Below, in pieces: positions 26,484 through 35,308 of a stretch of 64,000 nt of DNA. The translations under genes and the position numbers were made by a program. How positions within the stretch are numbered: position 1 is the stretch's first letter; every line of letters starts with the position of its first letter. The stretch covers positions 1,116,001-1,180,000 of the forward strand of contig JABFGC010000001.1 in NCBI GenBank assembly GCA_013112685.1, read 5' to 3'. The notes beneath the pieces were generated by a model. The model searched no databases and had not been told where the DNA came from. It saw only the letters and a program-made list of their open reading frames with translations. Source of the stretch: Chloroflexota bacterium (GTDB taxonomy: Bacteria; Chloroflexota; Anaerolineae; Anaerolineales; Villigracilaceae).

Positions 26484-27541
26484 TGAATTCAAGTCGTAAG
26501 TGCAACGGTTGTATGGTAGAACACCTCAAAGGGTGTTTTGAAACGCAGGCATTTGCGTGGTCTGAAATTCAACTTTGAGAGGATCTGGTCGATCTTTTTA
26601 TGAGAGATGGTTTTAAAGTCAGATTTCCTGGGAAGGTATTGTCGCAGCAAGCCATTGGTGTTCTCATTCGTGCCGCGTTCCCAAGCGGCATAGGGATGAG
26701 CGAAATAGAATTTGAGTTGAAGGGTTTTGGCAATGAATTCGTGTTCGGCAAACTCTTTGCCATGATCGGAAGTTAGGGTATGCACTTTGTCCTTGACAGA
26801 CAAAAGCAGTTTGCAGACCTGTCGCCGAACGGCTTGTGCCGTTCGGCGAGGTACCTTTCCAATCAGGGTGAAACGAGATTTTCTTTCCGTCAAAGTTAGC
26901 ATGGCTGTTTTTGTTGTTTGCCAAGCAGGGTGTCCACTTCCCAGTCGCCCAGACGTTTTCGGGTGTTCACACGGGCTGGGCGCTCCTCAATCGAGCGGCA
27001 ATTGGGCAATTTGCCTCGCCGATCATGGCTGCCGTAGCGTTTCCGGCGTTTCTTTTGGCGGCGCAAGTGCTTGTACAAATCACCGCCTGCTTGTTTGTCA
27101 ACCAGAATATGTTGGTAAATCCATTCATGACTGATCCGAATGCCTTGCTCCTTTCTCAGCCTGCCAGAGATTTGTTCTGGACTCCAATCCTGCTTCAACA
27201 GGTTGTCCACTAACCTCCAATGATCGGCTGTCAGCCGGGGAACTGCTTTCTGCCTGCGAACCGTTGCAAGTTCATGGGCTTGTTGTGGACGGTAGCCGCG
27301 TTGCCCTCGATTCCGCTTCAACTCGCGGCTGACACTCGACTTGTGAACGCCAATTACTTCTGCGATCTCTGCAAGGGTATGTTTGGTTTTCCGCAATGCA
27401 TAAATCTGGTATCGTTGAGGCTGGGTAAGCTGGTGGTAGGTTCTCATAGTGCTCCTTTGACTTGGTCGTCTGAGAAGCATTATCCTACCCCAGCTTACCT
27501 CTCAGCGTCCTTCAAAGTTGCACTTGTGAGTTGAATCTACA
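26484..27541 (-). mobile_element. IS30-family insertion sequence, copy A (1058 bp, frameshifted)
   Basis: The boundaries were found by comparison with the second copy at 50563: the shared sequence runs from TGAATTCAAG to GAATCTACA. The ends form imperfect inverted repeats (ATTCAA...AAGTGCAAC on the left; the reverse complement of the right end gives ATTCAA...AAGTGCAAC). No clear target duplication is visible. The copy is one base shorter than the other. Confidence 0.85.
26489..27480 (-). pseudogene. IS30 transposase, broken by one-base deletion
   Basis: Same protein as the intact 330-residue copy at 50568-51560. N-terminal HTH region (LAEIAEVIGVHKSSVSREL) and DDE catalytic core (WEVDTLLGKQ, TLTSDHGKEF, ERGTNENTNGLL). 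Near 26902 one C is missing (GGCTG against GGCCTG in the other copy), splitting the frame between the first Asp region and the rest. This may be a real mutation or a consensus error. A few substitutions near the 3' end separate the copies. Confidence 0.85.
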
Positions 27542-27563
27542 GTTATATGAATTATGTGTCGAC

Positions 27564-28798
27564 CCTGATACCCTTACAGATTGAAAAAAAGCTACTGCTC
27601 ATCCAATGCGGCATAATTTGGTTGCTTGACGACCAAAGGAGGCCGCCGATGAGCAGTAGTCAGGAATTGTACAACCGATTGAGCGAAACCGTGAGTGCCT
27701 TGGTGAAAGTGACAAACCGAAAGCAGTTGGCGAATTGGCTGTGGATCGTGGTAGGCTTGTTGCAGGGGAAATCGCCTGCGTTGAGCCAGATTGCCAATTT
27801 TCTGCCGATGAACACCCAAGCCGAATCCCGCGTGACTTTGATTCGCCGCTGGTTAATGAATTGGCATGTGGATGTGTGGGCATTTTACGAACCGATCCTG
27901 AAACATGTTCTGCAAGGTTGGTCAGCGGTACAGGCATATGTCATTCTGGATGGCGTGATGATCTTCGGAGACCGCTGGCAAATCTTTCGCGTTTCCCTGC
28001 AACATGGTTGTCGTGCGATCCCGTTGGCTTGGGTAGTTGTGCCAGGCGAGGGCGTGACGACCGTGCAGCATTTGAAAACGATGTTGGAATGGGTCAAGCG
28101 GCTGTTGCACGACCGTGTGAAGAGCGTGGTCTTCCTGGCGGATCGTGGCTTCCGCGACTGCGATTGGGCGCAATTGTGCCTGGATTTAGGCTGGAATTAT
28201 GCGATTCGAGTGGCTTGCAACACCTACATTACTCTGGAGGATGGTCGGACGGGTCGCATTGACGCTTGGGTGTCTCCCTATCGCAACCGCTATTTCCAGA
28301 ACGTTTGGCTGACGCAAGAGCAGAAACTTCTGACCAACTTGTCTGTCACCTGGACAACCGATAAGAATGGACAACCCGAAATGGTAGCGGTGATTTCCAA
28401 TCAGATCGCCTGTCGCACTCGGTCGCGAGAATACGGGCGCCGCATGAGCATCGAGCAAAGCTTCCGCGACGACAAGTCGGGCGGATTCAATATGGCGCAC
28501 ATTCAACTACAACACGCTGATCGCATTGAGCGCTTACTGCTAGCCATCGCAATTGCTACGCTCTGGTGTCACGAACTGGGCGAACACGTTTTACAGCAGG
28601 GCGAAACAACTCGCCGCCTGATTGATCCAGGACCCACGCGCGAACTCAGTCTGTTTCAACTGGGTCTGCGCTGGTTGAAACGAGCCTTGGCGGTTGCCAT
28701 GCACCTACTGCCCCATTTCAAAGCCCGATTGTCTCATCTCAAATTGCAGCCCGTCCTTTCTCCATTAGCCCAAATTGGAAATCTGTAAGGGTATCAGG
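27564..28798 (+). mobile_element. IS4-family insertion sequence (1235 bp)
   Basis: Perfect 19-bp terminal inverted repeats: CCTGATACCCTTACAGATT at 27564-27582 and its complement at 28780-28798. One transposase gene fills it. It sits 22 bp beyond the IS30 end, making a tandem of mobile elements, and immediately before the restriction-modification pair. No target duplication was recognised. Confidence 0.88.
27649..28788 (+). CDS. IS4-family DDE transposase
   Basis: A 379-residue transposase. The first Asp is in YVILDGVMIFGDRW, the second in VVFLADRGFRDCDW, and the Glu in the IS4 Y(2)R(3)E(6)K region REYGRRMSIEQSFRDDKSGG. ATG at 27649 is chosen because AGGAGG lies eight bases upstream and the residues before it have no conservation. 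The frame is intact, so the element may be active. Confidence 0.87.
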   Translation: MSSSQELYNRLSETVSALVKVTNRKQLANWLWIVVGLLQGKSPALSQIANFLPMNTQAESRVTLIRRWLMNWHVDVWAFYEPILKHVLQGWSAVQAYVILDGVMIFGDRWQIFRVSLQHGCRAIPLAWVVVPGEGVTTVQHLKTMLEWVKRLLHDRVKSVVFLADRGFRDCDWAQLCLDLGWNYAIRVACNTYITLEDGRTGRIDAWVSPYRNRYFQNVWLTQEQKLLTNLSVTWTTDKNGQPEMVAVISNQIACRTRSREYGRRMSIEQSFRDDKSGGFNMAHIQLQHADRIERLLLAIAIATLWCHELGEHVLQQGETTRRLIDPGPTRELSLFQLGLRWLKRALAVAMHLLPHFKARLSHLKLQPVLSPLAQIGNL

Positions 28799-28817
28799 AG
28801 ATTTTGATATTTTGCTG

Positions 28818-28823
28818 TAAAAT
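28818..28823 (+). promoter_or_regulatory. TAAAAT 6 nt upstream of the methyltransferase ATG (leaderless candidate)
   Basis: A near-consensus -10 lies six bases before ATG 28830 and 20 bases after the IS4 right end, so the IS end may contribute the -35 part. Confidence 0.4.
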
Positions 28824-28829
28824 ATCCAC

Positions 28830-30266
28830 ATGGCTACCGACCTGACTTTGGATATAAAACTACAACCACTCCCTACAGCCAGCCTTGGGGAGATTGAACG
28901 CCTGGACTCGGCGCTTGAAAGTCATTTCAAGACCAAATTTCGAGTCCAACCTTCACTTACCCGATCTTTGGTCAGTTTTCAGGCGAACAAGAACCGCCCA
29001 ATTTATCGCTGGTACAAATACAAGGAGGGATTTTCTGCAAGTCTGGTTGAACACTTTCTTCAAAAATACAATATCGCAAGCGGCAAGGTGCTTGATCCCT
29101 TTGCAGGGAGCGGAACCACGCTCTTTACCGCCAGTGCAATGGGGCTGGATGCCGACGGAATCGAGCTTCTGCCAATCGGTCAGCAAATTATCAACACAAA
29201 GCGCCTTCTTGAAAGCGAATTTTCGTCTTCAGATTTTGACGATCTGGAAAGATGGTCAAAATCACCGGTTTGGCAAAGCGTTCGAGCCCATGTTTCAGTC
29301 AACGAACTACGGATTACAGCAGGAGCATATCCAGAAAGAACGAAAGAGCAAATAGAAAAATATCTCACTGCCAGCAGGCAGGAGAACGAGCGCGTTCAGG
29401 CTGTTCTTTTCTTTGCATTGCTTTGTGTCCTGGAAATTATCAGTTACACCCGTAAAGACGGTCAATACCTGCGTTGGGATTATCGTTCTGGTCGCAAACA
29501 GGGGAAAAAGCAATTCAACAAAGGTGAAATTGCAGACTTCGAGAAAGCGATTTCGAGCAAAATCAACGAAATCCTGGAGGATTTACGACCAGCTGCCCCA
29601 ATTCAAAAAAATCTTTTTGATTCCAAAGTAGCCCAAGGCAAAATCCACCTTTTTAATGGCTCGAGTCTGGATGTAATGCCCGCTTTAGCGGAAGGGGAGT
29701 ACGATGCAATCATTACTTCACCGCCCTATTGCAATCGTTATGATTACACCAGGACCTACGCACTCGAACTGGCTTTGCTGGGAACGGACGAAAAGGGATT
29801 AACCAACTTACGCCAGACCATGCTGAGCTGCACTGTCGAAAACCGCGCCAAAGACCTTCTGAAAATCAATCCAAAATGGGCGGGAGCAATCGCTGCGGCG
29901 GACGAACAGGAACTCTTGCAGAGGATTTTACAGTATTTGGAGGCTCAAAGGATACAAGGGCTTTTGAACAACAATGGCATTCCCCGTATGATACGCGGCT
30001 ACTTTTATGAAATGGCATGTATCATTGCAGAATGCGCCAGAGTCTTGAAACCCAATGCACCCCTGATCATGGTAAATGACAATGTACGATACGCAGGTGC
30101 AAGCATTTCGGTAGACATGATCCTTTCATCCCTTGCAGAAAAGCTTGGTTTTCGCGTTGAAAACATTCTTGTGCTTCCGAGCGGAAAGGGAAACAGCAGT
30201 CAGCAGATGGGGGAACACGGACGCGATGAATTACGCAAGTGTATTTATGTTTGGAGAAAAAATTGA
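28830..30266 (+). CDS. Type II DNA methyltransferase, probably N4-cytosine (AvaI-type partner)
   Basis: A 478-residue SAM-dependent methylase. The SAM site [11 protein letters not shown] is at about 89-99 and the catalytic [14 protein letters not shown] is at about 295-308, with about 200 residues between them (the likely target-recognition part), an alpha-type order. SPPY favours N4-cytosine methylation. The stop overlaps the restriction-enzyme start by one base (TGATG). By analogy with AvaI/BsoBI it would protect CYCGRG sites. The target is inferred from the partner only. Confidence 0.88.
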   Translation: MATDLTLDIKLQPLPTASLGEIERLDSALESHFKTKFRVQPSLTRSLVSFQANKNRPIYRWYKYKEGFSASLVEHFLQKYNIASGKVLDPFAGSGTTLFTASAMGLDADGIELLPIGQQIINTKRLLESEFSSSDFDDLERWSKSPVWQSVRAHVSVNELRITAGAYPERTKEQIEKYLTASRQENERVQAVLFFALLCVLEIISYTRKDGQYLRWDYRSGRKQGKKQFNKGEIADFEKAISSKINEILEDLRPAAPIQKNLFDSKVAQGKIHLFNGSSLDVMPALAEGEYDAIITSPPYCNRYDYTRTYALELALLGTDEKGLTNLRQTMLSCTVENRAKDLLKINPKWAGAIAAADEQELLQRILQYLEAQRIQGLLNNNGIPRMIRGYFYEMACIIAECARVLKPNAPLIMVNDNVRYAGASISVDMILSSLAEKLGFRVENILVLPSGKGNSSQQMGEHGRDELRKCIYVWRKN

Positions 30267-31213
30267 TGCCGCCGAAACTGTCTTTCCATCGCCACCTGCG
30301 TTCAAGCTCGGATTTGGAAACAACCTATGAAGCCACGCGGGCGGGGTTTGTTGCGCTTGCGTTGGAAAAGAGCCGCCGCGCAATCCCTTTTGTTGATGAC
30401 GCTAGAGCTTTACAGGAAGCAGCCTCACAAGCAGCCACTCCCGATGAATTGCTCGCAATAGGCGGAATTGAAAACGGTTTATTAACAGCGGCGGGGCTTT
30501 CAGACAAAGCCATTAATCACCTGCAGCCGGAGGATAAAATACGAGCCGTAAACGAACTCATTAAAAACTATTTGGAGCCTGCAGGCGCAAAATTTGTCGA
30601 GGAACTTGTTTTTCGTTTTCTATTAACGCGAGGTGATGCGCTTGGCGGTTCGATGAGAAACGTTGGTGGAGCGATGGCACAGAGAAAATTAACCAGGGCT
30701 GTTCGTTCAACGCTCAGAATTGCTGGGGTTCATTATTACTGGCAGGCAAATAAAAGCCCAAACTGGCTTGAAAATGGCGACGACTTTGATATCGAGTCTT
30801 CTTTACGCGGGATCTATTGGAAAAACGGGCGCAGGAATCGCACATTGATTTACAATTTGACCGTTCCCCTCGTCAAAAACAATGTTGATCTATGCCTGTT
30901 CGATGCCGCTCCAGATACCCTTGACGCGACTGACCCCAAAAGTTACATCGCATTGGGCGAATTAAAAGGTGGCATTGACCCCGCAGGTGCGGACGAACAT
31001 TGGAAAACGGCAAAATCTGCTCTTGACCGAATTCGCAAGGCGTTTGCACGTGCGAAGCAAAAACCGCACACGTTCTTTATTGGGGCGGCAATCGAAAAGA
31101 AGATGGCGGCTGAGATTTGGGATGAACTTCAACAAGGGGACTTGAGCAACGCCGCCAATCTCAATGAGGATAATCAGGTCGCATCCCTATCGCGTTGGCT
31201 TTGCAATTTGTAA
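30266..31213 (+). CDS. AvaI/BsoBI-family type II restriction endonuclease
   Basis: A 315-residue protein (BsoBI is of similar size) with the family start [20 protein letters not shown] and [17 protein letters not shown], then GGSMRNVGG. The PD-(D/E)xK active site is visible as D208 ([10 protein letters not shown]), E232 and K234 (ALGELKGG), and H245 (ADEHWKT). Its K-to-H spacing of 11 equals that of the BsoBI active-site residues. The known members cut C^YCGRG. All catalytic residues are intact, so the enzyme is probably active and requires the upstream methylase. Confidence 0.88.
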   Translation: MPPKLSFHRHLRSSSDLETTYEATRAGFVALALEKSRRAIPFVDDARALQEAASQAATPDELLAIGGIENGLLTAAGLSDKAINHLQPEDKIRAVNELIKNYLEPAGAKFVEELVFRFLLTRGDALGGSMRNVGGAMAQRKLTRAVRSTLRIAGVHYYWQANKSPNWLENGDDFDIESSLRGIYWKNGRRNRTLIYNLTVPLVKNNVDLCLFDAAPDTLDATDPKSYIALGELKGGIDPAGADEHWKTAKSALDRIRKAFARAKQKPHTFFIGAAIEKKMAAEIWDELQQGDLSNAANLNEDNQVASLSRWLCNL

Positions 31214-31228
31214 TCCCACTCACCACTC

Positions 31229-31345
31229 ACCATTCTACCCTCCCCACCTCGGCTGCCAATCCGAAATCGGACTATTCGTCTATCGCATCAGCGCCGTCCC
31301 CGGCGGCTTGAGCGCTGCCGACCGCTTTGGCAAAACCGTATTATG
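31229..31345 (-). pseudogene. Remnant of a PD40 beta-propeller 3' end
   Basis: On the minus strand this reads TALMR, stop, TNSPISDWQPRWGG, matching the last residues of the intact propeller protein that ends at 34205 (TRLTNSPISDWQPRWGK). An in-frame stop and the short length mark it as a leftover, perhaps from recombination that brought in the defence genes. Confidence 0.55.
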
Positions 31346-31407
31346 ATTGGATTCGCATCAATTTACGAGACAATATGTTGGGGTTTTCGACTTGCGAAAG
31401 GAGAACC

Positions 31408-32022
31408 ATGTCAACGCGAATTGCGTTTCTGCTCGTTGCTGCCGCCGTTTTCATGATGGCTTGCGGGCTGGCTGCGACTCAACCGCCGCCCACGCCTGAA
31501 CCGATCCCATCCGCAACCCACACAGAAGTTGCGGCGACCACCGGCTCGCTGGCTGTTGAAATCGTGTACACGGGTCAATGGTATCGGGAAACTTTTGGCT
31601 ACCAACCGGACGCGCCGAATATCCGTCATGTGGTCCTGGTTTTGCCTGTGGATGAGCCGCTGCAACCCAAGGGAGCGGGTTGGGTTTTCACAAACCTGGA
31701 ATTCACGCCCTCCCCCGAGCCACTGTCCATGCGGGGGGATGCCGTGGAATATTTCCCCTTTTTGGACTTTATGTATGACGCGCCGGGGGGCGTTACGTTG
31801 ATTGACCTGCCGCCGGGGGAATACAACGCGGCGGCGGCTTTCATCGCCGCGGCGACTCCTCCACCGGACGAGGATTCACTCCTGTGGGCGGGAGTGACCG
31901 GAGGCGGCGCCTCGAACGAATTCCAAATTGTGGAGATCGCGGTTGGCGAAACGACTCATTATTACGTGGAATTGACCGACGATAACGGCTGGGGATCCCT
32001 GGAAACGCTGGCATTCAAATAG
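31408..32022 (+). CDS. Lipoprotein of unknown function
   Basis: A 204-residue lipoprotein: signal peptide and lipobox (VFMMAC), a PPPTPEPIPSATHT linker, then a domain with SLAVEIVYTGQWYRETFGY, HVVLVLPVDEP and GGVTLIDLPPGEYNAAAAFIAAAT. The last motif resembles the 'leads to a beta-sandwich carrier' type of surface domain, but I do not recognise the family. AAAGGAG precedes ATG at 31408. Confidence 0.65.
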   Translation: MSTRIAFLLVAAAVFMMACGLAATQPPPTPEPIPSATHTEVAATTGSLAVEIVYTGQWYRETFGYQPDAPNIRHVVLVLPVDEPLQPKGAGWVFTNLEFTPSPEPLSMRGDAVEYFPFLDFMYDAPGGVTLIDLPPGEYNAAAAFIAAATPPPDEDSLLWAGVTGGGASNEFQIVEIAVGETTHYYVELTDDNGWGSLETLAFK

Positions 32023-32039
32023 GCGGCGGCGCTTTCCAT

Positions 32040-32130
32040 ACTTCGACCCTTCGACAGGCTCAGGGCAACGCTTCGCTCAGTGCAGGCTTTCTACCTCTCC
32101 CACCTCGGCTGCCAGCCCCAATAACGAGGT
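32040..32130. repeat. Dispersed-repeat text and second propeller-end remnant
   Basis: CTTCGACAGGCTCAGGGC-like repeat followed by CTTCGCTCAGTGCAGG, and then a minus-strand trace of the WQPRW propeller terminus (about 32095-32125). It lies between the lipoprotein and the D12 methylase. Confidence 0.4.
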
Positions 32131-32168
32131 CTCCACAAAGGTATCAAGGTGATAGAGTCAAGGAGAAG

Positions 32169-33095
32169 TCACTTCCTGGGCGAAGATAGAACTACATACC
32201 CTTCTTTGAAATTCTCAAACAATGCCAATTGTTTTTCTGAATCCATTTTTACAGGGATCATGGGATTGTAGTTAAGCACAATGGCTTCCAGCATGGGGTT
32301 GCGATTTTTCTCGCTTGCGCCGACATGATAAAAATGTTCGCGGGTTAAGACTGTAAACTGAGATGAATATTTTTCGAGCGCCTCATTTTTACGATATTGA
32401 TTACTGTGCCATGTCGATAAAATAAATTTTGCGGGCGTCACTTTTAACAATCCGTAAAGTTCCTGCTCATTTTCTTCTGACCAGGAATTGAAGTAATCCA
32501 CATGCCTGCCAGCATAAGGCGGGTCGCAGTAAATAAAGTCAGATGGAGAAGCAGAGGCTATGGTTGTCTTAAAATCAGAACAGACAAACTTCCAGTCATA
32601 CTGACTTAAGGCTTGAGTGATATATTTGATTTGATTCGCAATTTTGGTAATGTAGGCTTTGGCAAAACGCTCAGGTTTGTGCCCAAAGGGAACATTGAAT
32701 TCGCCTTTTCTATTAAATCTCATCACGCCGTTGAAACATGCGCGATTAAGAAAAAGCATATCCAATGGGCTGTTTTTTTTGTTGAAGCGTTCACGTACTT
32801 CATAATAATGATCTTCCCCCTTTCTCTGAAGAAGCGCGCCTTCTTTTTCCAAATATTCTCTGGCAATACTTGAGTCAATTTCACCGCTTTTGATGGCGTT
32901 GTAAAAGTTGATGATATGTGGATTTACATCCGAAAATATTGCCCGATTCGGTCTAACATTAAAACCAACCACGCCTGAGCCCATAAAAGGCTCAATCCAT
33001 GTCCCATCTTTTTCGAGAATGGCATGGTCTTTTATCCAGAAAACCAATTTAGTTTTTATGCCCTGACATTTCAAGGGTGGAACTTTTACGGTCAT
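32169..33095 (-). CDS. D12-class (Dam-type) DNA adenine methyltransferase
   Basis: A 308-residue methylase of the MethyltransfD12 fold: N-terminal LKCQGIKTKLVFWI and WIEPFMGSGVVGFNVRP (SAM site), LNRACFNGVMRFNRKGEFNVPFG, and the catalytic DFIYCDPPYAGRHVDYF. It methylates N6 of adenine in a short target. No cognate endonuclease of the DpnII type is adjacent; the neighbour upstream is the AbiTii-TIR-like gene. It could be the epigenetic arm of that system or an orphan. Base composition is lower in GC than the flanks. Confidence 0.87.
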   Translation of the reverse strand: MTVKVPPLKCQGIKTKLVFWIKDHAILEKDGTWIEPFMGSGVVGFNVRPNRAIFSDVNPHIINFYNAIKSGEIDSSIAREYLEKEGALLQRKGEDHYYEVRERFNKKNSPLDMLFLNRACFNGVMRFNRKGEFNVPFGHKPERFAKAYITKIANQIKYITQALSQYDWKFVCSDFKTTIASASPSDFIYCDPPYAGRHVDYFNSWSEENEQELYGLLKVTPAKFILSTWHSNQYRKNEALEKYSSQFTVLTREHFYHVGASEKNRNPMLEAIVLNYNPMIPVKMDSEKQLALFENFKEGYVVLSSPRK

Positions 33096-33233
33096 TTAAT
33101 CGCTCGCTTGTTGCTTTTGTGTCTAGGTGGGTTCATGGCTAGAGTGTAATACAGGCGGGGAGAGAAAAATCTTGCAGGAGAGTAGAGTGGGTCAATAAAA
33201 AAGTGATATCCTAGACATCTTAGAAGAAAAAAA

Positions 33234-34160
33234 TTATTTACTTAGAATACCCTCTCTCTCCAAAACTCGTCTAATTTCTTCAGACGTCGAAATAATATTC
33301 CCTTTTGGGAAACGAATTTGTGTTAATCCATGAATATTAGAAAATTCTGTACAACCCTCTTCTAATAAAATGATCGCCTTTCTGAAGCTCAGTTTGCCTT
33401 GAAACAAACCAATTTCATGAACAACGTTTTCTCGAGCATGAAGACTGCCATCTAAATGTTCATCCTCGCCAGTCATAACCATAAAAGCAAAATCTGCCGC
33501 TAATAGCATCATTTCTAATCTTTCAATTGTTGTGATACCAGCCGTAGGCTCTCGATTAAATTCATCGCAAATAAGTCCCAATCTGTCTTGCAATAAATCC
33601 TTCAAATCCCTCCATGCTCTTGAACGACCATGTCCAACAAAAATATGCTTCTTTTCTTTTTTCGAAGTTGGTTCTTCTAAACTAACGGCTGTATTAATTA
33701 TTCCTTTTTGAACAGCGGTAGCAAAATCAAGAATTCGAGCGACAATTCTATTGTGAATTGAAATTAATCCACGTTCTAAATACATAGTTTCTTCAGAAAA
33801 ATTTCCCGCATCAAAATCCTCTTTAATTCCTCTTTGAATATTTTCTATTTCGATAATTGAAAGCAATTGAACCATCCCATCTGAGCCAGTTCTATCCTCT
33901 ATCGCCATCTTCAAAACATCCCATCTAGGCGCTTTTTCGCTAGTCCATTTTTGGACACTTGTTCTGGGTTGTTTTCCACTAGGCCAGCCATCAATATGAC
34001 GCTGAAACAAAAATCTGTACTCTTGTTCATCCAATAAATTGGCTAATCGAACTGCCTTTCTTAAGACTGGCAATAAAGAAACAAATTTATCTTCTTCAAG
34101 AAGAGAAAAAATTTCTTGAAGAAGTTTTTTCTTTTCATTTGCAAGCGAATTTTCCACCAT
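33234..34160 (-). CDS. AbiTii-like N-terminus fused to a TIR-like nucleotide-binding domain (putative abortive-infection effector)
   Basis: A 308-residue protein, visibly AT-rich against its surroundings. Residues about 25-70 (FVSLLPVLRKAVRLANLL, FLFQRHIDGW) resemble the AbiTii domain. Residues 172-300 match the CAP12/PCTIR-type TIR-like family (PF10137): HIFVGHGRSRAWRDLKDLL, AGITTIERLEMMLLAADFAFMVM, HARENVVHEIGLFQGKL (with the conserved Glu), KAIILLEEG. Relatives of that domain degrade NAD+ when activated by a nucleotide signal, causing abortive infection. A TATAAT lies eight bases upstream of the ATG. The next gene downstream is a D12 methylase. Confidence 0.75.
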   Translation of the reverse strand: MVENSLANEKKKLLQEIFSLLEEDKFVSLLPVLRKAVRLANLLDEQEYRFLFQRHIDGWPSGKQPRTSVQKWTSEKAPRWDVLKMAIEDRTGSDGMVQLLSIIEIENIQRGIKEDFDAGNFSEETMYLERGLISIHNRIVARILDFATAVQKGIINTAVSLEEPTSKKEKKHIFVGHGRSRAWRDLKDLLQDRLGLICDEFNREPTAGITTIERLEMMLLAADFAFMVMTGEDEHLDGSLHARENVVHEIGLFQGKLSFRKAIILLEEGCTEFSNIHGLTQIRFPKGNIISTSEEIRRVLEREGILSK

Positions 34161-34168
34161 ATGCCTCG

Positions 34169-34174
34169 ATTATA
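34169..34174 (-). promoter_or_regulatory. TATAAT 8 nt upstream of the AbiTii-TIR-like gene (leaderless candidate)
   Basis: The minus strand carries a perfect TATAAT, with TTGTCA 15 bases further upstream as a possible -35. Confidence 0.5.
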
Positions 34175-34204
34175 GCAAACTATTTTATATGACAATTACA
34201 ATGC

Positions 34205-35257
34205 TTATTTTCCCCACCGCGGCTGCCAGTCGGAGATGGGGCTGTTCGTCAGCCTCGTCAATCCTGTGCCATCGGGGTGGATGATGTAGAGTTCATTGTT
34301 GCCGTCGCGGAAGGAGGTGAAGACGATCCAGTTGCCGTCGGGAGACCAGGAGGGACCGAGGTTGTCGCCGCCGTCGGTGAGACGAACCAAGCCGGTGCTA
34401 TCCACGTTGATGACGTAAATATTGCGGTCGCCTTGCGGACCTCGATAAAAAGCCAATTTCGTGCCGTCGGGCGACCAGGTATTGCGCCCGCCCATGTTGT
34501 TGAGGTTGGTGATCTGGCGGATGTTCGAGCCGTCGGCGTTCATGACGAACAACTGCCGCGCTCCCACCCGCGAGGAAGCGAAGGAGATCATCGAGCCGTC
34601 CGGCGACCAGGAGGGGTCAATATCGTCTTTGTTCGTGATACGTTGAACGTCCGAGCCATCGGGACGCATCTTCCAAAGCCCGTCGCCGTGTTTGGTGAAG
34701 ACGATCCACTCGCCGTTTGGGGAAAGTTCGGGGGCGTAGAGCGCGCCGATTCCGTCCGTGAGTTTTTGCAGGTTGTTCCCGAATATGTCAATCGAGTAGA
34801 TTTCATAATTGCCGCTGTCGCGCGAGGAGAAGAAGATCGTTTGCCCATCTGGTGAAACGGACGGATAAAATGCCGTCGCTTTGAGATTGGTGAGCTGCAT
34901 ACGCCCGCTTCCGTCCGCGTTGAGGAGGCAGATCTGGTCAATTTGTTTGACGTAGCAGGTGAAGGCAATTTTGCCGGTGGGCGGCGGGGTGTCGTTGTAG
35001 GTCGGCTGGGGGGTTGGAATCAGTTCGATGGTGGGAAGCAGGCTGGGGGTAGGGGGAAGCGTCGCAAATTCGGTAGGGGAGAAAATAGTTTCGGCGGTGG
35101 GAGAGGCTGGGAGGGGCAGGGTCGCTTCGGGAGTCGGTGTTCCCACAGGTTCGCTGGCAACGACGAGGACGGCATAGCCGATGAACAAACACAAAATGAG
35201 AAAGCCGAGCGCTAAGCCGATAAGAAGAGTGGACTCGATAAAAGATAATTTACGCAT
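34205..35257 (-). CDS. Membrane-anchored PD40/TolB-like beta-propeller protein
   Basis: About 350 residues: one N-terminal membrane helix (LLIGLALGFLILCLFIGYAVLVV), a Thr/Pro-rich linker, then six or so PD40 blades with repeated SPDG, ADGSG and LT signatures (SVSPDGQTIFFSSRD, SWSPDGSMISFASSR, TWSPDGTKLAFYRG, SWSPDGNWIVFTSFRDG). Such propellers act outside the membrane as binding or scaffold modules. ATG at 35257 (MRKLSF) is preferred over 35290, because the upstream codons overlap a palindrome. Remnants of its 3' end occur at 31.2 and 32.1 kb. Confidence 0.8.
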   Translation of the reverse strand: MRKLSFIESTLLIGLALGFLILCLFIGYAVLVVASEPVGTPTPEATLPLPASPTAETIFSPTEFATLPPTPSLLPTIELIPTPQPTYNDTPPPTGKIAFTCYVKQIDQICLLNADGSGRMQLTNLKATAFYPSVSPDGQTIFFSSRDSGNYEIYSIDIFGNNLQKLTDGIGALYAPELSPNGEWIVFTKHGDGLWKMRPDGSDVQRITNKDDIDPSWSPDGSMISFASSRVGARQLFVMNADGSNIRQITNLNNMGGRNTWSPDGTKLAFYRGPQGDRNIYVINVDSTGLVRLTDGGDNLGPSWSPDGNWIVFTSFRDGNNELYIIHPDGTGLTRLTNSPISDWQPRWGK

Positions 35258-35277
35258 ACATGCTGTGCATGGAGGTT

Positions 35278-35304
35278 GCAGGTCACGCATGATGCGTGAC
35301 CTGC
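35278..35304 (-). repeat. Perfect palindrome between two minus-strand genes
   Basis: GCAGGTCACGCA, loop TGA, TGCGTGACCTGC. It lies five bases after the stop of the large unknown gene (35309) and just before the propeller gene, so it is probably a terminator or intercistronic hairpin. Confidence 0.65.
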
Positions 35305-35308
35305 TTGT

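Noticed and set aside
26484..28798. Composite transposon between the two IS elements
   Set aside because: The IS30 and IS4-family ends differ and are only 22 bp apart with no cargo; the second IS30 copy is 23 kb away, too far for a normal unit.
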